Shown here piece by piece: positions 32,407 through 40,282 of a stretch of DNA of 40,282 bases (its first letter is position 1; the number at the start of each line of letters is the position of its first letter). The stretch comes from Saksenaea vasiformis B4078. Lineage: Eukaryota; Mucoromycota; Mucoromycetes; Mucorales; Saksenaeaceae. The stretch covers positions 1 through 40,282 of the forward strand of contig JNDT01002280.1 in assembly GCA_000697055.1 (NCBI GenBank), in the 5' to 3' direction. The notes beneath the pieces were generated by a model that did no database searches, was not told where the DNA came from, and was given only the letters and a program-made list of their open reading frames with translations. Position numbers and translations under genes: made by a program.

Positions 32407-32411
32407 GAAAG

Positions 32412-33200
32412 TAGTACTTTATCAAAGATGCTTCTTCTTGATGTCTAAATCCAGTGAAACTCTACTTATGCAATGATTGAATGAGGACTAGAGATGTCCA
32501 GGATATACAATATGGCATGCAGTAAAATATTAAGATTGAAAGTATATACCTTGAATAAATAAGAATAGAACATCCTTCAAGAAGTTAACACTATTCTGCA
32601 ACCTTTTTTTTAGCTTATATGAATACTTTGTATAGAGACATATCTATCTTTGTCAAATATGATACTTGGATACAACATGTTGATCAACCACCTGAAAGAT
32701 TACTGCCATGGTATAGATAGAGTAAGTTAACTGAGTATAAATAAGAAAAAGGCTAATTACTAAATTTATAAAAATTCTCTATCCTGTCTAATGCAATAGA
32801 GCTGATATAGTAGAAATTATAAAAATATTACTCTAAGATAAGAAAGGCAGTATATATAATAATGACAGTACTGCATCCTCATACCAAATTTTAGTAGCAG
32901 AAAGACCAGGATTGAAAGGAACATTACATGGCAGAATTAGTACAACAAGTAACCAAGATTTAGAATGCTGATTTTTACTACATGCATCACACTCAGGCTA
33001 CATATACTCCAGACTTCAGTCTATTTCAATACAGGCAGCAGCAGAATAAGTTGACAAAATATATTGTTGAACTGATTGTAGATAAAACAATTAGCATTCT
33101 TGAATACTGAGTAAACTGCAATTATCAGTAGCTCCAATTGACAGAAATAGCTTACAGATATTTGGTGATTCTCATCTCATCTGTACCTTAGAATGTTGCT
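32412..33200 (+). pseudogene. Relic hAT transposase (hAT-2), segment after Ty3-E
   Basis: It resumes the gene interrupted at 16427: LDV..Q.NSTYAMI.GLEM matches hAT-1 LDVRTRWNSTYAMIARGLEM. It continues through EPF-like LQPFF and YLSLSNMILGYNMLINHL (hAT-1 YPSLSSTIIGYNVLLDHL), and a retained intron position (32723-32799). The last part, QQNKLTKYIVE...ILEY...YLVILISSVP, corresponds to the hAT C-terminal dimerisation region. Stops are frequent (TAA, TGA, TAG at positions of Arg, Trp and Gln in hAT-1), so it is much older than hAT-1. No right terminus was found. Confidence 0.82.
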
Positions 33201-33873
33201 TTTTATATATAAAGTTCTTTGTATTATTTTTATATAATTGTTTAAAATTTAAAACAGTTAAGTATAGTATATTAGTAGATACTTGATCTAAACTTTTAGA
33301 TATATAGAATAAAAGTATTTACTGTCTCAATTGAATCTTTTTTTGGATTATATTTTTGAATTAGTTCTTTTTTTTACTGTTTCAATAATTTAATAGACAC
33401 TTAGTTAATTATAGCATTTGTAAATAACATATATTTCTTTACTTAACCTTATACTTAATTGATACCTCATTAATTATAACATTAACAAATGATATATAAA
33501 TAATAAAAATGATACTACTCGAATAATTGAACAAATTTAAATATTTATTTTATTTAATAAATAAATATAAATATTTATATATTTATATATATTCATTTAT
33601 ACTAACTCTTAGATATATGACTCTGATATAAATTTCTTTATAGTATTTTTAAGAAAATTATAATCATGTCTATGATAATATCATTATAACCTTACATATT
33701 ATCAAAATATATATTAATAATTCAACATTCTAAAAGTCTAAAAATTAGCTAGCTAATCTTCTTTAATATACCTATAGCATTCTGAATGCTACCAGCAGCC
33801 AAACTTGAGGTATTTCCAACCATTTTTTGACCGAGGCCATACGTTTGCTCATAACTTTCTCAAAACCAGTTAG
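33201..33873. other. AT-rich interval upstream of tRNA-Phe
   Basis: Very AT-rich, with long A/T runs and TATAAATA-like words (33540-33600). There is no coding region or recognisable element. The composition rises in GC only in the last about 90 bp before the tRNA. Confidence 0.5.
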
Positions 33874-33946
33874 GCGGGTTTAGCTCAGTTGGGAGAGCGT
33901 TAGACTGAAGATCTAAAGGTCATGTGTTCGATCCACATAACCCGCA
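33874..33946 (+). tRNA. tRNA-Phe(GAA)
   Basis: 73 nt. The acceptor stem GCGGGTT/AACCCGC pairs fully. The D arm is GCTCAGTTGGGAGAGC. The anticodon stem TTAGA/TCTAA encloses loop CTGAAGA with anticodon GAA, and the T arm has loop TTCGATC. No intron. The discriminator is A and CCA is not encoded. A T5 run at 33949-33953 is a pol III terminator. Box A and box B are intact. Confidence 0.95.
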
Positions 33947-33984
33947 ATTTTTATGTTTAAGTGTGTTGCTTGTCATATTTTTTG

Positions 33985-34273
33985 TGTCAGATCCTTACCT
34001 GCAAAATTATTTTACCAGAGAACTTCCAGAAAGTTTTTGAAGTTGCAATTAACTTCCAAGTTCTTAGATACTTCTCACATCTTCCATTCATAGAAAATAA
34101 TAGAAAAAATAATATATATAAATATTCTGCATAGTTCTGTACAATAAAAATTATCATCTGTTTATCTTATTTTTATTTCTTCTATTTACAATTATCTTTG
34201 ATGATCTCTTACCAGCTTGATTGGACTTATAGCCAAAACAGTAGTTGTATACAGACATCCTATGAAAATGACA
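33985..34273 (+). repeat. Ty3-G family solo LTR, 38 bp downstream of tRNA-Phe
   Basis: 289 bp, TGTCAGATCC...GAAAATGACA. It is homologous to the LTR at 38353-38643, in inverted orientation. TATA-like ATATATAAATATT and AATAAAAATT are visible. A 4-bp duplication tttg flanks it (33981-33984 and 34274-34277). Confidence 0.85.
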
Positions 34274-34309
34274 TTTGTCATATCAATTTCAAATTTGTAT
34301 TATATTCAG

Positions 34310-34388
34310 TGTCAGACTCAGATGACATAAAATTGTTTTGCTAAAACTTTCCAAGAAGTTCTTAAAGTTGTACTCAGGTTCTAAGAAG
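34310..34388 (+). repeat. Second, diverged G-family LTR start, cut by Tc1-1
   Basis: TGTCAGACTCAG, followed by a CCAAGAAGTTCTTAAAGTTG-type stretch, matches the first about 80 bp of the G LTRs with gaps. It stops at the TA where the Tc1/mariner element begins. No continuation was recognised after 35991. Confidence 0.55.
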
Positions 34389-34390
34389 TA

Positions 34391-35989
34391 TAGTGACTCA
34401 CAAAATGGTTCAAATGTTTTTAAATTTTGTATTTAGAGTATAATTTCTCTTTACTAAAAAAAAACTACATCTTACATGAATTATCATTTGAAAGTAGAGG
34501 TTTTAAGCTTTCATTTAAGTATATATACATAAATATATCTTCTGTTGTTCTTGAGTTATCATTATTTAAAAATTTCTATTCATTTGAATCTTTTAAACCA
34601 TTTTTTCTTTCTGTAAAAAACTTATACAAAATGCCCAGTTATGAGCTTATTTATTTTGATTTAGCAGCAATAGTGACTCTATTGTTTCTTTCTTTTTGTC
34701 TATATCTTGAAATTAGTTCATCTCATTTGCAATTACAATATAATGCATACCATTAGCAATGACAAATGTCAAAATATTATTGTTCAGTTACAGTCAGGCG
34801 TTTCAGTAAAAAAGGTTGCCAAAAACTTGAATGTTAGTGTTAGAAGTATCAGCAATTCACAATCAGCTAGATGTTACCATTGAATGTCAATCATCAGGTC
34901 ATCTGAGTATAATTACCACAATGTTGGATTACTACATCTTATGCAATTTGAACAATGGTGACTATAAGAATGCTACAAATGCTAGTTGCAAGCTTAGTAA
35001 CAATAGTGTCAATGTTAGTACAGAAGCAGTTCATCATTTTTTACATTCTATTAGATACAAAGTGCAGTATAAATCAATAGTACTTCCTCTTACTAAGCAG
35101 CATAAGAAGGAATGATATGAGTTTGCACATGCCCATTTACATTGGACTGCTGATGATTGGAAATAAGTGATTTTCAGTAATAAAACAAAGGTCAATTATA
35201 TTGGTTCTGATGGAATGCAATGGACTTAGACTGATAGACAAACACTATGTAATGTCAATGTTCAATATGCTGTCAAATATAGTAGTAGCTCCTTGATGAT
35301 TTGGAGATATATAACATGGTATGGTGTAAGATACATGGCCAATATCAAGGGATGTATGAATACTGATCTGTATGAAGAAATCTTGGATAATGAGTTATTC
35401 AAAATGATTGAATAGTATGGTTTAAACAAATAGCATATCATTTTTCAGCAAGATAATGCTCCAATCTACAAGGCTAAAAAGATCAATGAGTAGTTTGAGA
35501 AGAACAAAATGAATGTTTTGACATGGCCAGCATATTTACCTGATTTGAATCCCATTGAACACTTGTAGTCCATTCTCAAATGATGATTGTTACAATATGA
35601 ATATCATCCTGATGATATGCTTGATTTGTGGGAATGTATACAAGCTGTTTAGAATAATATAGCTATAGAAGAATGTCAAAAACTTATTGAAAGTATGCCT
35701 AGAAGAATTGCTGCTGTTTATAAAGCAAAAGGAGGCCATACTAAATATTAAATAGTAAAAAATAAAAGAAAAATAAAAACAGTCAAAAAGGTTTAAATGA
35801 ATAGAAATTTTTAAGCAATGATAACTCAAGAACAACAGAAGATATATTTATATATATATACTTAAATGAAAGCTTAAAATCTCTACTTTCAAATAATAAT
35901 TTATATAAGATATAATTTTTTTTCAGTAAAGAGAAATTATACTCTAAATGCAAAATTTAAAAACATTTGAACCATTTTATGAGTTACTA
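34391..35989 (+). mobile_element. Tc1/mariner element Tc1-1 with long inverted repeats
   Basis: 1599 bp flanked by TA at 34389-34390 and 35990-35991. The ends read TAGTGACTCACAAAATGG and, in reverse complement, TAGTAACTCATAAAATGG (the usual CAGT start changed to TAGT). Inverted similarity runs over roughly 220 bp at each end, long for this superfamily. The interior holds a decayed transposase. Confidence 0.85.
34755..35750 (+). pseudogene. Tc1/mariner transposase (Tc1-1), decayed
   Basis: The N-terminal helix-turn-helix is recognisable (SGVSVKKVAKNLNVSVRSIS). The catalytic region has VIFSNKTKVN, where the first catalytic Asp (usually FSDE) reads Asn, then HIIFQQDNAP and WPAYLPDLNPIEHL. The Asp-Glu spacing is 34 residues (DD34E). 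The end is IAAVYKAKGG. At least seven in-frame stops occur, many at Trp positions (for example NE-stop-FEKN and EHL-stop-SILK), plus frame changes near 34870-35110. Confidence 0.85.
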
Positions 35990-36034
35990 TAAAACCATTA
36001 AAACCTATACTAAAAGTAACAGTACAAAAAGGTA

Positions 36035-37395
36035 CAGTGACGTACAAAAAGATTGCAGTATTTTGTGATTTTGACTTTGAATACTTATTATTCAAAACAT
36101 ACTACTTCAATTACTTTTTTCTACCCATTATTGAAAAGTGTCACTTTTTTACTTTCATTTAAGCCATTAGACATGATATTTCAATAGGTATATCCTAAGA
36201 TATTAGCAAATAAAGGTTGATCAATTACTGTAACCCTTTTGTATACTTGCTATTTTATATATACATCTTAACTAAACATGATCAAATACTATAACAGTTA
36301 CTATGTATAACCATAAAATATTTTATTTTAATGATAAATAGTATTTTCTTTTTTGTTTTCCTCTTACCTTACTCAATTTGAACATGACAATCACCATTTT
36401 TAAAGACATGCAATTGCTAATTGTGAAGATGACAAATGAAGGCAAATCTCTCTCTGAGATTACAAATATATTGGAAATCAACAAAGCAACTGTTAGCCAA
36501 TATCATGCCAAGCTTTGTACTAATGTCAAGGCCTCTACTGATAGTCATTCCAAGAAGATAAGTGCAACAGAAGGTTGTCTACTTGTTCACTGTATTGTTA
36601 TTGGAGAGGATGTCAATGTTACTGAAACAAGTCACCATTTGACATGTGAAGGCAATAGTATTAGTTGATCTACTGTATTTCATATATACTGACATGCTGA
36701 TTTGAAATCTATGCATAAGTCTAAGGTTTTACTACTCAAGAATAAGCAATATAAAAAGGCATGCTATGAGTTTGCAAAACAACACTTACATAAAACAGCA
36801 AAAGATTAGAAAAAAGTAATCTTTTTAGATAAAATGAAAATTAACTGCCATGGATCACATGGTGTAGAGTAGACTTGGTGTCAGCCTGATGCTCCTCTTC
36901 AGGATCATAATGTTCAAGAACAATATAAGCATGGTAGCAGAAGTATCATAGTATGGAGTTGCATTTTAGCCAAAGATATTAGATATATTATACATATTGA
37001 AGGTAGAATAGATGGCGAACTGTACTGTATGATTTTGAAAGAGAATCTGATGAAATCATTGAGATCTTAGAAAATGTATCATAAAGACATTATCTTTCAG
37101 CAAGATAATGATTCCAAATATATGGCAAAAAAAATGATCAAGTAGTTCAAGAACAATGATATTGAAATTCTAAAATGGCCCTCATACTCACCTGACCTTA
37201 ATCCAATTGAACATATGTGAGCCTACCTAAAACATAAACTTCTCAAGTACTCTATTTTACCAAGCAAAATGAATGTCTTATTTGAATATGCCTCAGAAAC
37301 TTGATATAAAATACCTCAAGAATTATGTTTAAAGTATATCTATAGTATGCTTGCTCATATTTGCACTGTTTACAAAGCTAAGGGAGGATGGTTAT
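36035..37395 (+). mobile_element. Tc1/mariner element Tc1-2, right end not found
   Basis: The left end starts CAGTGACGTACAAAAAG at 36035 after a TA at 36033-36034, the canonical Tc1 start. I could not find its inverted copy downstream, so the right boundary given is the end of the transposase remnant. Confidence 0.6.
36378..37395 (+). pseudogene. Tc1/mariner transposase (Tc1-2), decayed
   Basis: Residues about 15-55 form a helix-turn-helix (GKSLSEITNILEINKATVSQY). The catalytic region has VIFLDKMKIN, IIFQQDNDSKY and WPSYSPDLNPIEHM, keeping all three acidic residues with DD34E spacing, and ends near HICTVYKAKGG. In-frame TAG/TGA codons occur at likely Trp positions (for example KD-stop-KKVIF, MIK-stop-FKNND, EHM-stop-AYLK), along with others. 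It is distinct in sequence from Tc1-1. Confidence 0.85.
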
Positions 37396-37419
37396 ATCTT
37401 ATTAGAATGTCTAAAAGTT

Positions 37420-38233
37420 TAGTAAATGCTGCATGTTTGCACATTACATGTCATCTCTTTCAAATGACCTCTTCTAAATAAAATGAGTACATCTTCTTTA
37501 GAAGCGTTTATGCTATTGTACAGTGATGATCATTTCAATTGATCATATTTCTTTGAACATTAGTGGCTGCTCAAATGTTGCATATTTATTTGTCATCTTT
37601 TGATTCAGAAAACGATCTCATATCTACAAACCTTTAGGACATCTGCCAAAGGTAGATATACTAAATATTAAATAAAAAAAAGCAGACATTAATAGCTATA
37701 ATGTAGTTAATCTAAATTGTGCAATTTTACCATATAATGCAGTTTAACATCTTCTATCATCAAAGTATAAAATTATAATATAAAGTTAATTTTACTACTT
37801 TATAAAACCATAGCTGATAAAAATTGTAACAAATGGTAGCACATTATATGAACACAAAGATGATAAGTAGCATAAATTGCAAATAATAGAGTAAAAATAA
37901 AATGGAAAGAGCTGATAAGAGTAATTTTCAAAGATGTTTAAAGGCTATAAACTAAATGTGTTACCATACAAAAAATTTTTTTACCAGTCTCAAATGCTAT
38001 TTTTTTCTATTCTTACTTTCCCAGTCTTTCTCTTTATTCTTATTCTATAATTATATTGCAATTAGATATATATAGTTAAATTCAGCTACATTTGCATTCT
38101 AGTCATAATAGCAACAAGTTCAGTATAAAGTATATTAGCTTTTACTAAAAGTCTACTGTATTTTTATCCAAATTTTTCTACTCTTTTTCGAGGCGATGTC
38201 AGAAAAGTAAAACACATAGGGTCAGTCATAATA
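37420..38233. other. AT-rich interval between Tc1-2 and tRNA-Thr
   Basis: No coding region, repeat copy or terminal repeat was recognised. A short T-rich, slightly more GC-containing stretch (38170-38233) precedes the tRNA. Confidence 0.45.
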
Positions 38234-38306
38234 GCCGGCTTAGCTCAGTTGGCAGAGCGTATGTCTTGTAAACATAAGGTCGCTAGTTCGATTCTGGCAG
38301 TCGGCA
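38234..38306 (+). tRNA. tRNA-Thr(TGT)
   Basis: 73 nt. The acceptor stem GCCGGCT/AGTCGGC has one G-T pair. The D arm is GCTCAGTTGGCAGAGC. The anticodon stem TATGT/ACATA has loop CTTGTAA with anticodon TGT, and the T arm has loop TTCGATT. No intron. The discriminator is A and CCA is not encoded. A T4 run follows near 38320. Confidence 0.94.
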
Positions 38307-38352
38307 ATATTTAGTATTGTTTTATTGTCATTGTTGTATCATGTGTCGTTTT

Positions 38353-38643
38353 TGTCATTTTCATGGGGTGTCTGTACACAACTACTGTTTTGGCTATAAG
38401 TCCAATCAAGCTGGTAAGGGATCACCAAAGATAATTGTAAACAGAAGAAATAAAAATAAAATAAACAGATGATGATCTTTATTGCACAAACTATATGGAA
38501 TATTTATATACATTATTTTTTCTATTGTTTTCTATGAATGGAAGATGCAAGAAGTGTCTAAGAACTTCTTGGAAGTTAATCGCAACTTTGAGAACTTCCT
38601 GGAAGTTCTTTGGTAAAATAATTTTGCAGGTAAGGGTCTGACA
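38353..38643 (-). repeat. Ty3-G 3' LTR, 46 bp downstream of tRNA-Thr
   Basis: 291 bp. The minus strand begins TGTCAGACCCTTACC (38643) and ends GAAAATGACA. It is about as long as, and closely similar to, the inverted copy at 33985-34273. On its internal side the minus strand reads AGAAAGAGGTAT, a polypurine-like tract directly before the LTR. Confidence 0.87.
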
Positions 38644-39836
38644 ATACCTCTTTCTGAGAATCTTGGTCATCCTTGAGCAAGAGGGACAAGAGGTAAGCTG
38701 AGTCAGAGAATTGGAGGTCAGAGCACATAGTAGCGTGAGCAGCAGTAGGGTCGTACCAGGTGTCTTGCAGGTCTTGGTTATTCTTGACATAAATGGGTCA
38801 AAGACGATCAGTGTGGACCCAAGAAGCGTAAGGTTTACCATTCATGTTGGCCAGCTTGTAGATATCCATATCGTGATTATACTCAAGAACCTTGTAGGGC
38901 CCTTTCCAATTGTATTTGAGTCTGAACTTATTTTTGTGCTGCATAAGGACGTGGTCGCCTGCATTAAATACTTGTTGCTTTGTATGGAAGTCCCAGCGAG
39001 TCTTGTCTTTGATGCGATCAGCCTGAAATTTGTCTTGCACAAGTTTACGAGCTTGACGCAATTGGCATATAGAGGGCATATGGCTGTCCACAATGTCTTG
39101 TTCATTGGTGGAGGTATCGCGTGTGACAAATGGGTGGAGGAAGTTGCTGGGGAGGACAGGGTCTTGACCATAGATGAGATGAAAGGGACTGATGCCAGTG
39201 GTTTGATGTTTGTGGATGTGGGCAGCAAAAAGAGTAGCATTGATGTACTCATCTCAATGATGGATTTTGCCATGAACATATTTGTACAGCATTTGTTTAA
39301 GTATACCATTGGTCCATTTGCACTTGCCATTCAAACATGGGTGAAACGCCGAGGTGAGGTTGTGTTTGAGCTTGAGTCAGCCAAGGTAACTATTCAGGAC
39401 TTTGGACAGGAAATTGGTTCTGCAATCAGTGATGATTTCATGAGGACAGCCAAAATGAGTGACAATTTCTTCATACAGAAATCGAGCGATCACTTCGCCA
39501 GTAGCATCAGGGATGGTGCATGCAATTGGATAGCTGGTGTTGTAGTCAACAGTGACCAGTAGCCAGCAGTTACCATGGATAGTCGTGGAAAGTTCACCAA
39601 TAAAGTCTAAATGCCAGCGAGCGAACAGCAGTAGGATCTTGGTGAGATGCATGGGCGAGTGGTGGGCGTTGCAGTCAGCATTAGAGGCGAGTTGGCATTT
39701 GGGGCACTCTGATAACCAGGTCTTGATATCCTCCTTCATATTGGGCCACCACCATCATTTTCGAATAATGTCATATACAGTCATCATACCTTGATGGCCA
39801 AAACCATGATGAACATGCTGGACAGTATCAGTACGT
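38644..39836 (-). pseudogene. Ty3-G integrase and 3' pol region
   Basis: The minus strand gives an integrase zinc finger (VHHGFGHQGMM...ECPKCQL) and core (WHLDFIGEL, ITDCRTNF), then decayed sequence. The typical C-terminal region follows (RLKYNWKGPYKVLEYN, SWVHTDRL). No chromodomain is seen, unlike Ty3-D, -E and -H, so this is a different Ty3 lineage. Stops: TGA at 39755-39757 in the K-R-WWWP motif and at 38798-38800 after DRL, both likely CGA. Its upstream part is cut off by LTR C1 at 39837. Confidence 0.83.
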
Positions 39837-40282
39837 TGTTACGCTGGAAATTTCGGGTAGTTAAGTTCTTAGGTAGACTTCAGCGATATGACAGAAGCGG
39901 TGATAAGAAAATAAGAATGAATAAAAGTTCGGTTCAGATAAGAGTTCAGTTTCGTGGAATTTAGTTCGATGTTAGTGAGCACCAGGTGTAGATTTGAGTC
40001 GGACACCAAGACTTGGAGTATTTATCAATGAAGATAAATGAAAGAAAAGAAAAAGGAAAGAGGTTGTCGATAAAGACAAGATTGGAAGAGTTCCTGTTTG
40101 ATAAGAGAATCTGATTCGTTAGTTAAATTGTTTGTATGATTACCTATGATCTCGTGTTGGATCTGTCAAATGTGGTATCAAATAGAGATAAAAAACGGTA
40201 TTCTTCGATGATCAGCGGGTTGGATCAGAAGGAATAAAAGAGATTCAGTAGGAAAAGAAACAAAAGAAAAGATAAAATAAAA
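39837..40282 (-). repeat. LTR family C, copy C1 (runs off the window)
   Basis: On the plus strand it begins TGTTACGCTGGAAATTTCGG after ACGT at 39833-39836. It is the reverse complement of the last about 450 bp of C2, which it matches closely (for example the CACCAGGTGTAGATTTGAGT stretch near 39980). The other end and second duplication lie outside the window. It is more CG-rich than C2, that is, less decayed. Confidence 0.85.

Noticed and set aside
38711..39562. 283-residue plus-strand open frame
   Set aside because: It is the antisense of Ty3-G integrase and its C-terminal region; the minus strand carries the recognisable motifs.
8208..39757. Variant genetic code with TGA read as Arg or TAG as Trp
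   Set aside because: All three stop codons occur in place of several amino acids, they coexist with frameshifts and deletions, and the DIRS and most Ty3-H frames use normal codons. C-to-T decay explains them more simply.

Overview
The window is a stack of transposable elements, almost certainly from a fungus. The introns are short (48-77 bp) with GTAAG-type donors. The families present are DIRS, hAT, MULE, chromodomain Ty3/mdg4 (gypsy-type) and Tc1/mariner, a mix that fits an early-diverging (Mucoromycota-like) lineage. That assignment is inference. I found no host protein gene. The only likely host genes are two tRNA genes, tRNA-Phe(GAA) and tRNA-Thr(TGT). Element letters (C to H) are my own labels.

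Layout. 1-3026: 5' part of a DIRS-type tyrosine-recombinase retrotransposon, cut off inside its recombinase. 3027-7000: a hAT transposon with recognisable ends and a four-exon transposase holding two in-frame TAG codons. 7002-7267: a fragment of Ty3-E LTR. 7373-12070: a MULE DNA transposon. Its minus-strand gene joins FAR1-type zinc finger, MULE catalytic core, SWIM finger and an OTU cysteine-protease domain; a separate C2H2-finger gene lies on the plus strand. 12071-16299: Ty3-D on the minus strand, cut by the MULE. 16300-16427 plus 32412-about 33200: one relic hAT transposase split by a 16 kb nested block.

The nested block (16428-32406) is a single minus-strand Ty3 element, Ty3-E. It has matching 5-bp target duplications (gaaag) and has itself been invaded by Ty3-H (25852-31406, target duplication attag, plus strand), a solo LTR F (23574-23965), and three copies of a 1.1-1.5 kb LTR family C. 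Those three copies (16696-18233, 20924-22077, 22226-23331) are each flanked by a 4-bp palindromic duplication, ACGT or ATAT. Reading Ty3-E across these insertions gives an almost continuous gag-protease-RT-RNase H-integrase-chromodomain order.

33874-40282: tRNA-Phe with a Ty3-type LTR (G) 38 bp downstream, two Tc1/mariner elements, tRNA-Thr with another G-family LTR 46 bp downstream attached to a Ty3-G body, and a fourth family C LTR that runs off the window.

Nearly every coding region is dead, and the same lesion recurs. In-frame TGA stops sit where homologues, or copies elsewhere in this window, have arginine, consistent with CGA to TGA. TAG/TGA at tryptophan and TAA/TAG at glutamine positions are also common. 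The two LTRs of Ty3-H differ only by transitions. This points to C-to-T deamination (5-methylcytosine decay or a RIP-like process) acting on silenced repeats. The most notable items are the MULE-OTU fusion with its paired-site termini, the palindrome-targeted LTR family C, the tRNA-adjacent G LTRs and the deamination signature.
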